Part shown: piece after piece, positions 38,486 through 48,918 of the stretch
Position numbering within the stretch: position 1 is the stretch's first letter
Layout: each line of letters starts with the position of its first letter
Assembly: GCA_029237775.1 (NCBI GenBank)
Contig: JAQZBR010000001.1
Span: 62,001 to 126,000 of the forward strand
Length of the DNA stretch: 64,000 bases
Direction: 5' to 3'
Origin: Bacteroidota bacterium
Lineage (GTDB): Bacteria > Bacteroidota > Bacteroidia > 2-12-FULL-35-15
The notes under the pieces: generated by a model
The model's input: only the letters and a program-made list of their open reading frames with translations
Databases searched by the model: none
What the model was told of the DNA's origin: nothing
Position numbers and translations under genes: made by a program

Positions 38486-39256
38486 ATGAAAAGCAAAGAA
38501 GAGATCGTAGCCAATTGGTTACCAAGATATACAGGTACAGAATTAAAAGATTTTGGAAAATATATTATCCTGACAAATTTCAACAAATATGTAAGAAAAT
38601 TTGCTGAATGGAATGGTGTTGAAGTGGTAGGTGTTGATATGCCTATGCCTAATGCAACTGCGAACGGTATTACCATCATTAACTTTGGAATGGGGAGCGC
38701 AAATGCAGCAACGATCATGGATCTGTTAAGTGCTATTCAACCTGAAGCAGCTTTATTTCTTGGAAAATGTGGCGGATTAAAAAAGAAGAATAATCTCGGT
38801 GATCTTATCCTGCCTATCGCTGCTATCCGTGGAGAAGGTACTTCAGACGATTATTTCCCTTCTGAAGTCCCAGCATTACCGGCCTTCAGTCTTCAGAAAG
38901 CAATTTCAACAACAATACGTAATCATAATAAAGATTACTGGACAGGAACTGTATATACTACAAACAGGAGGGTTTGGGAGCATGATGAAGAGTTCAAAGA
39001 CTATTTGCGTTCAATTCGTGCTATGGGTATTGATATGGAGACTGCTACAATTTTCAGTACAGGTTTTTATAACGAGATCCCGACAGGAGCATTACTTCTT
39101 GTGAGTGATCAACCAATGATCTCTACTGGAGTAAAGACAACCGAAAGCGATAAAAAGATCACACTTAACTTCGTTGACGATCATTTGAAAATTGGCATTG
39201 ATGCTTTGAATGAGCTTAAGAATAACGGATTAACGGTGAAGCATTTAAGGTTTTAA
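38486..39256 (+). CDS. amn: AMP nucleosidase
   Basis: The 256-residue product is a phosphorylase-fold nucleosidase (PNP/UDP family) that splits AMP into adenine and ribose 5-phosphate. The layout IINFGMGSANAATIMDLL, ALFLGKCGGLKKKNNLGDLI and the nucleoside-site segment MGIDMETATIF matches the short AMP nucleosidases typical of Bacteroidota, which lack the extra N-terminal domain of the E. coli enzyme. It acts in the cytoplasm in purine salvage and AMP-level control. I use amn for the enzyme activity; short-form genes are not always given that name. Confidence 0.85.
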   Translation: MKSKEEIVANWLPRYTGTELKDFGKYIILTNFNKYVRKFAEWNGVEVVGVDMPMPNATANGITIINFGMGSANAATIMDLLSAIQPEAALFLGKCGGLKKKNNLGDLILPIAAIRGEGTSDDYFPSEVPALPAFSLQKAISTTIRNHNKDYWTGTVYTTNRRVWEHDEEFKDYLRSIRAMGIDMETATIFSTGFYNEIPTGALLLVSDQPMISTGVKTTESDKKITLNFVDDHLKIGIDALNELKNNGLTVKHLRF

Positions 39257-39443
39257 TTAGTCGGGGAACGGAGTCGGGAGACGGGTAGAAATAAACTCGG
39301 AATTAAATTTAACAGAAGTAATTCTTGCGCGCAGATCCTGAAACAAGTTCAGGATGACCAACACACCAATTCGTTATTCGTTCCATAATTCGTTATTCGT
39401 AGATACAGAGATTCGTAAATTCGCATAGATTAGTATTCGTACC
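39257..39443 (+). repeat. Composite leader repeat, copy B (before holA)
   Basis: In order toward the holA ATG: a gagacggg box (about 39271-39285), the hairpin gatcctgaaacaagttcagg (starting 39334, stem to 39358) and an attcgt-rich run (39366-39441). It matches copies A and C in order and orientation but lacks a clear gcgttagatgta box. Confidence 0.65.
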
Positions 39444-40475
39444 ATGGATTACAATTCAATAATGTCAGACCTTAAAAAGAAAACCTACCGACCGGTATAT
39501 TTTCTGATGGGTGATGAACCTTATTTTATTGACATGATCTCGGACTACATCGAGCAGAATGTACTTGATGAAAGTGAAAAAGAATTTAACCAGACTGTCC
39601 TTTACGGCCGTGATGTAAGTACCGCTGAAATCATTGGCGCTGCAAAGCGTTTCCCGATGATGAGCGAATATCAGGTTGTGATCATTAAGGAAGCGCAGGA
39701 TATTAAAGATCTTGTTAAAAAAGAAAAAGAGGACAAGAAGGAAAAAGTAAAGTCCCCTTTTGAAGCTTATCTTGAAAACCCTCTCCCTTCAACTATACTT
39801 GTCTTCTGTTACAAATACAAAAGCATTGATAAACGTACGGCACTTGCAAAGCTGATTGAGAAAAAAGCGGTGCTGTTCGAATCCAAAAAGTTGTATGATA
39901 ACCAGGTTGCCGACTGGATCAACAATTATCTTAAGACAAAAGGCTTTACAATTAACCAGCGTGCTGCCGGATTGCTTGGTGAATACCTGGGAACAGGATT
40001 AAGCAAGATCACCAACGAGCTGGATAAACTCATTATTAATCTTCCGCCAAAATCCGAGATCACTCAGGAACATATCCAGACAAACATTGGGATCAGCAAA
40101 GATTATAATGTATTTGAGCTGCAAACTTCGATTGGAAAAAAAGAAGTTTTGAAAGTAAACCGCATCATCAATTATTTTGCAGCCAATCCAAAAGACAATC
40201 CGATGGTGATGACAGTTTCTTCTCTGTATGGATATTTCTGCAAGGTCCTCACCTACCATTTTGTTCCCGATAAAAAGATGGCCGCTTCAGCAATGGGTGT
40301 CAATCCATATTTTGTAAAAGATTATGAAATTGCCGCCCGGAATTTCAGTGTGGGGAAATTAAAGTCCATTTTCAGCTATTTAAGGGATTATGACCTCAAA
40401 TCGAAGGGGGTCGATAACGGCTCAGCCACTGAAGGCGAACTACTTAAAGAGATGATTTTCAAGATTTTGCACTAA
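39444..40475 (+). CDS. holA: DNA polymerase III subunit delta
   Basis: HolA opens the sliding clamp as part of the clamp-loader complex. The 343-residue product has the typical start PVYFLMGDEPYFIDMISDYIE, read here in parts: the PVYFLMGDEP loop and the helical follow-on. VVIIKEAQDIKD and a degenerate AAA+ core follow, and the C-terminal collar helices include GYFCKVLTYHF. Length is normal for the family. The gene appears single and is preceded immediately by a composite repeat leader. Confidence 0.92.
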   Translation: MDYNSIMSDLKKKTYRPVYFLMGDEPYFIDMISDYIEQNVLDESEKEFNQTVLYGRDVSTAEIIGAAKRFPMMSEYQVVIIKEAQDIKDLVKKEKEDKKEKVKSPFEAYLENPLPSTILVFCYKYKSIDKRTALAKLIEKKAVLFESKKLYDNQVADWINNYLKTKGFTINQRAAGLLGEYLGTGLSKITNELDKLIINLPPKSEITQEHIQTNIGISKDYNVFELQTSIGKKEVLKVNRIINYFAANPKDNPMVMTVSSLYGYFCKVLTYHFVPDKKMAASAMGVNPYFVKDYEIAARNFSVGKLKSIFSYLRDYDLKSKGVDNGSATEGELLKEMIFKILH

Positions 40476-40555
40476 AGCATTCTTACCCTTTTCTTTTCCG
40501 GAAAATATTTTTCAAATCTGCTCCTGAATGCCGCACCAAACGGCTATTCCTTTCG

Positions 40556-40563
40556 TAAATTTG
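40556..40563 (+). promoter_or_regulatory. -7 promoter box of the CHAT-like gene
   Basis: TAAATTTG is an exact match to TAnnTTTG, 97 bp before the start codon, which implies a leader of about 90 nt. No clear TTG is seen at the -33 distance. Confidence 0.4.
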
Positions 40564-40660
40564 CTGTATAGGAATTGGAATTACGAAAAGCCAGTTCCTT
40601 TTAAAAATGAATTATACAATGGCATATTCCTATAGCCTGTAAAGAAGTGTTTGATTATAT

Positions 40661-41332
40661 ATGAAAAAGGGGATTTATTGTCTGGAAGGCTTGTGGGATT
40701 ATAATTTAAAAGATAAATCTACTGTACAGCCTATATTGGAATTGTTGGAGAAGAGTGACATCTGTAAACACATGTACCATTCCTGCGCGACAAAAGATGA
40801 GCTTGAATTTTTTCTTAAAAAATGGAAACAAAAAATAATCAACAAACGATTTCCCATTCTTTATCTCGCCTTTCATGGCAGTCGCGGTAACATTCTGATA
40901 ACGCACAATAAACCATACTCGCTTACCGAACTCGGAAATATTCTTGAAGGAGCATGCGATGGCAAGGTCATCTTCTTCGCTTCGTGCGAAACATTAAACA
41001 CTGACGAAAGAAAGATTCAGTCATTTCTTAAAAAAACAAACGCCATTGCTGTTGTTGGCTACAAACAGGAAGTTGAATGGATGCTCGCCACTGCTTTCGA
41101 GCTGTTAGTGCTCGATGCATTTCAGCAGGACAGGTTTGACAGTCGCGGCATACTGAATATCGAAGAAAAAATAAAGTCAGAATACGGTAAATTACATCAC
41201 AAGCTTTATTTCCGGATGGTAATAAACAAGCACGTTCATTTTCCAAGGAAGCGTGAAATAAAAACTATTTCCGAGTTGAGCACGAAAAGGGTGCGGAAGC
41301 GGAAAGAAACAGAGAAGAGATTGAAGAATTAA
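40661..41332 (+). CDS. CHAT/caspase-like domain protein (DUF6642-like)
   Basis: The 223-residue product shows a His-Cys dyad in the pattern of CHAT and caspase-like proteases: LYLAFHGSRGNI (H72 followed by Gly) and VIFFASCETL (C109). The YSLTELGNIL helix between them is like the CHAT core. The start KKGIYCLEGLWDYNLKD is one I associate with the DUF6642 family of such small proteins. A basic C-terminal tail (from about 190, KRVRKRKETEKRL) is not part of the fold. No repeat, sensor or effector domain is fused, and neighbours (holA, EVE protein) do not show an obvious target. It may be a small peptidase or a regulator; activity is inference. Confidence 0.7.
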   Translation: MKKGIYCLEGLWDYNLKDKSTVQPILELLEKSDICKHMYHSCATKDELEFFLKKWKQKIINKRFPILYLAFHGSRGNILITHNKPYSLTELGNILEGACDGKVIFFASCETLNTDERKIQSFLKKTNAIAVVGYKQEVEWMLATAFELLVLDAFQQDRFDSRGILNIEEKIKSEYGKLHHKLYFRMVINKHVHFPRKREIKTISELSTKRVRKRKETEKRLKN

Positions 41333-41639
41333 AAGTTGGTAGTTCGCAGTTAATAGTTCGGAGTTTGTAGTTCGGAGACGGTTAAAAGGAACAATATTGA
41401 GCAGAAACCAAAAGAGGATTGCGTTAGATGTATTTTAAACATGAGGAACCCTCTGTCATCCCGCAGACCCTGAAATATTCCGATATCTATTGGATCAGGA
41501 TGACTAACTGGACAATTCGTAGTTTAAAACACAGATATAACAAGCAGTTATTTACACACAGATTGGTAAATCCGTAAAAATTCGCAATTCGTCTTTACAC
41601 ATATTAGTATATTCGTTTCTTTATTCGTTATTCGTACTC
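41333..41639 (+). repeat. Composite leader repeat, copy C (before the EVE gene)
   Basis: No gene is visible in this 307-bp gap. In order toward the EVE ATG it has: tagttcgg/agtttgtag words (41339-41375), ggagacggtt (41374-41383), gcgttagatgta (41421-41432), a region bounded by gtcatcc and ggatgac (41455-41504) and attcgt-rich words (41515-41636). The order repeats that of copies A and B. Confidence 0.7.
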
Positions 41640-42050
41640 ATGAATCATTGGCTAATAAAATCAGAACCTTTTAAATACAGCTGGGAGAAATTCGAAAAAG
41701 ACGGGAAGGCCGTTTGGGATGGTGTTCGTAATTATGCTGCACGAAACAATATGCGTGCTATGAAAAAAGGTGATCTCGCATTTTTTTATCATAGCAATGA
41801 AGGATTGGAAATAGTCGGAATCGCTAAAGTAGTGAAGGAGCATTATCAGGATCCTACAACCGAAGATCCAGCCTGGAGCGTGGTTGAATTTGCTCCTTTC
41901 AAAAAACTAAAACGCCCCGTTACCCTGGCGGAGATAAAAGCTGATAAAAACCTTCAAAACATGCAGATCATTAAACTTTCGCGTCTGTCTGTTTCGTCTG
42001 TGACTGCTGCTGAATTCGATCACATCCTTGCATTATCGCAAACCAAATGA
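41640..42050 (+). CDS. EVE domain protein
   Basis: The 136-residue product is a single EVE (PUA-like) domain. It has the family start NHWLIKSEPFKYSWEKF, WDGVRNYAARNNMRAMKKGD and LAFFYHSNEGLEIVGIAKV. EVE domains bind modified bases in RNA or DNA, and stand-alone members such as the human THYN1 relative bind modified cytosines. The cellular role here is not established. It has the composite repeat leader directly before its ATG. Confidence 0.9.
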   Translation: MNHWLIKSEPFKYSWEKFEKDGKAVWDGVRNYAARNNMRAMKKGDLAFFYHSNEGLEIVGIAKVVKEHYQDPTTEDPAWSVVEFAPFKKLKRPVTLAEIKADKNLQNMQIIKLSRLSVSSVTAAEFDHILALSQTK

Positions 42051-42281
42051 TTTTTTTACCACATAGACACGGAGGTCACCTGGTGTTTTATTAGGATTGT
42101 TTTTGAATTTAGAATTTGCTCTTTTGACTTCTCTAATTGTTTCAAAATAACCATTTATAATCCAAAACCCACCGGTTAAACCTCTCTTTCTGCATCCCGG
42201 AAATTCAGTGTGCATTTTTTACAATAAATGATTACATTTACGCGCCTTTAGAACAAGGCTTTTTTATTTAATTGTTGCACC
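42051..42281. other. Intergenic gap before the TonB-dependent receptor
   Basis: The stretch starts with a ccacatagacacgg word, another common intergenic repeat type. A TACATTTA sequence at 42233-42240, one base from the -7 consensus, lies about 42 bp before the receptor ATG. A 60-codon minus-strand ORF here is not convincing. Confidence 0.35.
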
Positions 42282-44606
42282 ATGAATTTTAAACGTTTAC
42301 TGATCATATCTGTTTGCATTTTAATTGCAAGTTTTTCCTTTTCTCAAAGCACCGGCACAATCCGCGGGATTGTTAACCTGAAAGATACAGGTGAGCCTAT
42401 GCTTTTCACAAACGTGGTTTTAAAAGGAACAACAATTGGTAACGCAACTGATGTTAATGGATATTATTCGATAACAAAGGTTCCTCCGGGAAACTATACA
42501 CTTATGATTGCTTCCGCTTTAGGGTATGATACTCTTATGGTTCCTGTAACTGTTAAGGCAGGCGAGATAGTTCAAAAAAACCTTACGCTTGTCAAATCGA
42601 ATGTGAGCCTTAAAATAGTTGAGATCACTGCAGAACAGGAAGCAAAGCAAACAGAGACCCGGGTTTCGGTTAATAAGATAGATCCTATCGTTATTAAAAA
42701 ACTACCTACCGTTGGTGGTGAACCTGACCTGGCTCAATATCTGCAGGTATTACCAGGTGTAATTTTCACAGGCGATCAGGGTGGACAGCTTTACATCCGT
42801 GGTGGATCACCGATCCAGAATAAAGTATTGCTGGATGGTATGATCGTTTACAACCCATTTCACTCTATCGGTCTTTTTTCGGTGTTCGATGCAGATATTA
42901 TCCGTAATGCAGATGTTTACAGCGGAGGATTTGGCGCTGAGTATGGCGGACGTATCTCATCCGTGATGGACATTACAACCCGTGATGGTAACAAAAAACG
43001 TGTTGCAGGTAAATTGGCTGCCAGCCCTTTTGGCGCTAAAGTATTGGTTGAAGGTCCTCTGAAAAAATTGAAAGAAAACTCTAACTCTTCCATATCATTT
43101 TTACTTTCTGCGAAGACATCTTACCTTCCAACAACCTCCAAGCTTCTTTATTCATATGTGAATCCGGATGGTTTGCCTTTCAGCTTCAATGATTATTACG
43201 GAAAAGTTTCATTTAACTCTAACAACGGAAGTAAGCTTAATTTATTCGGTTTTAATTTCAGTGATCGTGTAAGCTACAAAGCTTTACAGGACATGAAATG
43301 GGATTCATACGGTGGTGGTGGAAATTTCCTTGTGGTACCAAGCAACTCTCCGATTCTGGTGAACGGTAATTTTGCTTATTCACAATATAAAATTGTTTTG
43401 AAGCCTGAAGGAGAAGACCCAAAAAGCAGCGCTATCAAAGGATTTAACATGGGTGTAGGATTCACTTATTTTATGGGTAAGAATGAGTTGAATTACGGCC
43501 TTGAGGTTCTCGGATTTACAACTGATTTCGATTTTTATAACAGTGTTGGACGCCATCTTTCACAAAATGAGAACACAACTGAAATTGGCGGATATGTGAA
43601 GTACAAATATGTTTCAAAACGCAAAAAACTCCTTATCGAGCCTAGCTTCCGGATGCAATATTATGCTTCACTTTCCAATGCATCACCTGAGCCTCGCCTT
43701 GGCCTGAAATACAATATAACTCCACGCATCCGCTTTAAAGCTGCCGGAGGAGTTTATTCTCAGAACCTGATGGCTGCTAATTCTGATAAAGATGTAGTGA
43801 ATCTATTCTATGGTTTCCTTTCAGGGCCGGATAACCTTCCGGAAGAAATGACCTACAAAAATGGTGTAACAAAAGATCTGAAACATAAACTTCAGAAAGC
43901 AAACCATTATATCTTCGGAATGGAATTCGATCTTACGCGTCATATTGACTTTAACGTAGAGGTTTACCGCAAGGACTTCACTCAGCTGACAAATCTTAAC
44001 CGAAATAAGATCTTTGAAGAATCACAAACAGATAAACCTGCAAGATACCGTTCAGATTATATTATTGAAACCGGAAGGGCACAGGGACTTGACATGGTAT
44101 TGAAGTACGATTATAAGCGGATTTACGTATGGATTGTTTATTCACTTGGTTATGTTACACGCTGGGATGGACTTCAGGAATATCGTCCGCATTACGACAG
44201 AAGGCACAACGCAAATATCGTTGCTTCCTATACTTTCGGAAAAAACCGCAACTGGGAAATTGATGCGCGCTGGAATATTGGTTCAGGATTCCCCTTTAAG
44301 CCAACAGGCGGATTTTACGAAGATGTTAACTTCACAGACGGCATCACAACAGACTACACAAGCACCAATGGTGATATAAATTATTTCTATGATGAAGGCC
44401 AGGTAAAGCAATTACCATGGTATCACCGTCTGGATGTGAACGTAAAACGCACGTTCCAGCTTTTTGAGAACACAAAAATCGAAGCTGCTGTTGGAGCAAC
44501 CAATGTTTACAGCCGTAAGAATGTGTTCTATTTCGACCGTGTGCTTTATAAGCGTGTGGACCAGCTACCGATCCTGCCTACGGTCAGCATCTCAATGACA
44601 TTCTAA
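42282..44606 (+). CDS. TonB-dependent outer-membrane receptor
   Basis: The 774-residue product has a signal peptide (1-21, ending SFS-Q), then a carboxypeptidase-like regulatory beta-sandwich (about 25-110, GTIRGIVNLKDTGEPM, DVNGYYSITKVPPGNYTLMI), a plug domain (about 125-250, LAQYLQVLPGV, QLYIRGGSPIQNKVLLDGM, GGFGAEYGGRISSVMDI) and a 22-strand-type barrel ending in Phe (SISMTF). This is the usual Bacteroidota layout. It would import a ligand across the outer membrane using TonB energy. No SusD partner is adjacent, so this is not a polysaccharide-utilisation pair. The substrate is unknown. Confidence 0.9.
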   Translation: MNFKRLLIISVCILIASFSFSQSTGTIRGIVNLKDTGEPMLFTNVVLKGTTIGNATDVNGYYSITKVPPGNYTLMIASALGYDTLMVPVTVKAGEIVQKNLTLVKSNVSLKIVEITAEQEAKQTETRVSVNKIDPIVIKKLPTVGGEPDLAQYLQVLPGVIFTGDQGGQLYIRGGSPIQNKVLLDGMIVYNPFHSIGLFSVFDADIIRNADVYSGGFGAEYGGRISSVMDITTRDGNKKRVAGKLAASPFGAKVLVEGPLKKLKENSNSSISFLLSAKTSYLPTTSKLLYSYVNPDGLPFSFNDYYGKVSFNSNNGSKLNLFGFNFSDRVSYKALQDMKWDSYGGGGNFLVVPSNSPILVNGNFAYSQYKIVLKPEGEDPKSSAIKGFNMGVGFTYFMGKNELNYGLEVLGFTTDFDFYNSVGRHLSQNENTTEIGGYVKYKYVSKRKKLLIEPSFRMQYYASLSNASPEPRLGLKYNITPRIRFKAAGGVYSQNLMAANSDKDVVNLFYGFLSGPDNLPEEMTYKNGVTKDLKHKLQKANHYIFGMEFDLTRHIDFNVEVYRKDFTQLTNLNRNKIFEESQTDKPARYRSDYIIETGRAQGLDMVLKYDYKRIYVWIVYSLGYVTRWDGLQEYRPHYDRRHNANIVASYTFGKNRNWEIDARWNIGSGFPFKPTGGFYEDVNFTDGITTDYTSTNGDINYFYDEGQVKQLPWYHRLDVNVKRTFQLFENTKIEAAVGATNVYSRKNVFYFDRVLYKRVDQLPILPTVSISMTF

Positions 44607-44613
44607 AAATCAT

Positions 44614-44643
44614 AAAACCGCAGCCATAAACTGCGGTTTTTTT
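44614..44643 (+). terminator. Terminator of the TonB-dependent receptor gene
   Basis: The arms aaaaccgcag (44614-44623) and ctgcggtttt (44631-44640) flank a 7-nt loop and run into a T tract. Confidence 0.88.
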
Positions 44644-44686
44644 CTAAGATTTTGCCAAAACCTTTTTCGGGCAGGGGAATTATTCG

Positions 44687-44694
44687 TACTTTTG
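44687..44694 (+). promoter_or_regulatory. -7 promoter box of pyrG
   Basis: TACTTTTG matches TAnnTTTG exactly and lies 88 bp before the pyrG ATG. No clear -33 TTG at the expected distance. Confidence 0.4.
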
Positions 44695-44743
44695 TACGAC
44701 CAATAAAATTGGCAATTCCCTCACAGGCTTTGGCAAGAAGTAA

Positions 44744-46402
<1,659 letters not shown>

Positions 46403-46414
46403 ATTTTCTCTTCG

Positions 46415-46882
46415 ATGAGACATTTATTTCTTCTGCTATTTTTCTTTTTGTCCTGCTTTACTCAGGCACAAACTGCAGACAGCGGAAAGGTCATCGGCTT
46501 GCACCCTTCTGTGGGAAAAATTATTTCTCAGGAAGAAAAGCTCAGGTATCATCTCTTTCCTGATTACAAAGACAATGTTTTTCAAAACGCAAAAGTGATC
46601 AAGTACAACGACAGTACTTTCATTTTGTCTGTCAGCACCGTTACAGGAAAAGAAGTTCAAAGTCCAATTACCACCACCGAGCTTGATGATCTTTATTATC
46701 AGATAGAAGATGCCGAAAAGGCAAAGAGATCTGAGGAAGAATATGTAATGACTGAGGAAGAAAAAAAGGAGATCAAAAAGAAAAGGGTGAGGCAGTATAA
46801 CAGCACCTTTTGGTATAATTTTCTCGCACAAATGACCATACTTACCATCGAAGTTGTGCTTGCTATAGCTGCAGGAAGCTAA
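46415..46882 (+). CDS. Small envelope protein with C-terminal membrane segment, unknown function
   Basis: The 155-residue product has a signal peptide (1-19, ending TQA-Q), a polar stretch with beta-like segments (VIKYNDSTFILSVSTV), a strongly charged helical region (about 95-125, EKAKRSEEEYVMTEEEKKEI) and a final hydrophobic segment (about 135-155) that may span the inner membrane. It starts 12 bp after pyrG, so it is probably on the same transcript, and lies ahead of the yidC promoter. I do not recognise a family. Confidence 0.7.
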   Translation: MRHLFLLLFFFLSCFTQAQTADSGKVIGLHPSVGKIISQEEKLRYHLFPDYKDNVFQNAKVIKYNDSTFILSVSTVTGKEVQSPITTTELDDLYYQIEDAEKAKRSEEEYVMTEEEKKEIKKKRVRQYNSTFWYNFLAQMTILTIEVVLAIAAGS

Positions 46883-46923
46883 GTCCCGTCAGCACAATCT
46901 GTTCGTATTTTCCCCCTCCAAAA

Positions 46924-46957
46924 TTGCTCCCCTCACTGTAAAATATTGCTATCTTTG
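46924..46957 (+). promoter_or_regulatory. Promoter of yidC-psd
   Basis: TTG at 46924-46926 is followed after 23 bp by TATCTTTG (46950-46957), an exact TAnnTTTG match. It lies 45 bp before the yidC ATG. Confidence 0.5.
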
Positions 46958-47001
46958 CGCCCTAAATTCACGGGGCTGACATTGGCCTCAAAAAACACAA
47001 A

Positions 47002-48906
47002 ATGGATAGGAATTCAATAATTGGTCTGCTATTAATTGGCGGAATTTTAGTGGGCTGGATGGTTTTTTCACAACCGAATGCCGCAGAAAAAGCAAAAATC
47101 CAACACGCTCAGGATTCAATTGCGCAATACGCCTTAAGTCACCAAGCGACTGAGGATGCTCAGAAAAAAGCACAGGCTGCAAAACAAACCAAAGCTGTAG
47201 CAATTAATTTACCTAAAGACTCTACCGGCAACATTAGTGATTCTGCTAAAACGATATATCAAAAACAGGTGTATGGTGAATTTTATGAAGCTTCTAAAGG
47301 CGAAAATAAAACCATTCTTCTTGAAAATGAATTGATGAAGGTGCATGTTTCAACACTTGGCGGACGCATTGCCTCAGTTGAACTGAAGAATTACAAAACG
47401 TTTGATGGTAAGCCATTGATACTTTTCTATCCTGATTCCTCACAACAAAGCATCGTGTTTGAAACTGCGGCAAAAAAGCTTTCTACGGATACAATGTATT
47501 TTACCACCGAAGGCAGTGATATAAAAATCGCAGGCGAGGACACGAAGGATCTTTCACTTCGTATGTATGCAGGAGACAAATCCCGTTACATCGAATACGT
47601 TTATTCTCTTAAGGGAAATGAATACATGATGGGCTTCCGCATTAATATCGCTGGAATGGAAAACCTAATTGCTCCATCCGCTAAGAATGTGGTTCTTAAT
47701 CTGCAGATGAAATCGCCTGTTCAGGAGAAACATCATGAAACACAAGCTGCTGCATCTACCATTTATTATGAGAATAATGAAGAAGTGGTGGATAAGATCA
47801 GCGAAACCTCGGAAGAAAAATTACCATTGGAAACCCCTGTAAAATGGATCGGTTTCAAGCAACAGTTTTTTACAAGCTCATATATTGCGGACAATTCATT
47901 TGAAGCGCAAAGTGTTATTGAAACAAAGAATGATGTTTCTGCAACTGAGTATGTGAAGAATTTTTCAGCTTCGTTGCTAATCCCATACAACCATGAAAAA
48001 GTGAAAACTTTCGGCATGCGTGTTTATTTCGGGCCGAACCATTACCAGACGTTAAAAAAATACGATCTGAACCTGGAGCGCCAGATCAACCTTGGATGGA
48101 AGATCTTCGGCTGGATCAACCGTTTCATTGTTATTCCGCTTTTCAATTTCCTGAGTGGCTTCAATATGAATTATGGAATTATCATTTTGATCCTTACGAT
48201 TATTCTTAAGATCGCTTTATTGCCGATCGCTTACCGTACCGTTCTTTCTTCAGCTAAGATGCGCGTTCTCAAGCCTGAGATCGATGAGCTGAATGAAAAG
48301 CACAAGAATGATGATCCGATGAAAAAACAGCAGGCAACAATGGCTCTTTACAAAAGTGCCGGAGTTAACCCGATGGCTGGTTGTATCCCGGTATTGCTTC
48401 AGATGCCGATCCTTATGGCGTTATTCAGCTTCTTCCCTGCTTCTATCGAGTTACGTCAGCAAGGCTTTCTTTGGGCGAGCGATCTTTCCACCTATGATTC
48501 CGTTTACAATTTTGGATTTGCAATCCCATGGTATGGTGATCACGTGAGTTTGTTTGCGTTGCTGATGACCGGTTCCACTTTGCTTTATACCTGGAGCAAT
48601 AGTCAGCTGATGGGCTCCAACAATCAGATGCCCGGTATGAAATGGATGATGTACCTGATGCCGATCTTGTTCCTTGGCTTCCTGAATAACTATTCTGCCG
48701 GATTAAGCTGGTATTATTTCCTTGCGAATATGATCACGTTCGGACAAACATGGTTCATGCAAAAATATGTGATCGACAGTGATGCACTTCACAAAAAGAT
48801 CCAGGAGAACAAAACAAAACCGGTAAAGGTTTCAAAATTCCAGCAGCGACTGGAAGCTATGTCGAAAGAAGCACAGCAGAGACAGGCTCAAACTAAAAAG
48901 AAATAA
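47002..48906 (+). CDS. yidC: Membrane protein insertase YidC
   Basis: YidC inserts and folds inner-membrane proteins, alone or with SecYEG. The 634-residue product has an N-terminal membrane anchor (about 6-24), a long periplasmic beta-domain (about 75-360) typical of Gram-negative YidC, and the conserved five-helix core (from about 380, FNMNYGIIILILTIILKIAL, KSAGVNPMAGCIPVLLQMPI). The Arg in TM2 (PIAYRTVLSSAK) is in the expected place. The tail is basic. It is followed 12 bp later by psd and probably forms an operon with it. Confidence 0.96.
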   Translation: MDRNSIIGLLLIGGILVGWMVFSQPNAAEKAKIQHAQDSIAQYALSHQATEDAQKKAQAAKQTKAVAINLPKDSTGNISDSAKTIYQKQVYGEFYEASKGENKTILLENELMKVHVSTLGGRIASVELKNYKTFDGKPLILFYPDSSQQSIVFETAAKKLSTDTMYFTTEGSDIKIAGEDTKDLSLRMYAGDKSRYIEYVYSLKGNEYMMGFRINIAGMENLIAPSAKNVVLNLQMKSPVQEKHHETQAAASTIYYENNEEVVDKISETSEEKLPLETPVKWIGFKQQFFTSSYIADNSFEAQSVIETKNDVSATEYVKNFSASLLIPYNHEKVKTFGMRVYFGPNHYQTLKKYDLNLERQINLGWKIFGWINRFIVIPLFNFLSGFNMNYGIIILILTIILKIALLPIAYRTVLSSAKMRVLKPEIDELNEKHKNDDPMKKQQATMALYKSAGVNPMAGCIPVLLQMPILMALFSFFPASIELRQQGFLWASDLSTYDSVYNFGFAIPWYGDHVSLFALLMTGSTLLYTWSNSQLMGSNNQMPGMKWMMYLMPILFLGFLNNYSAGLSWYYFLANMITFGQTWFMQKYVIDSDALHKKIQENKTKPVKVSKFQQRLEAMSKEAQQRQAQTKKK

Positions 48907-48918
48907 AAACTATTTAGC

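Noticed and set aside
42033-42215. 60-codon minus-strand ORF before the TonB-dependent receptor gene
   Set aside because: It reads through a dispersed-repeat word, has no promoter or family resemblance, and overlaps the end of the EVE gene.
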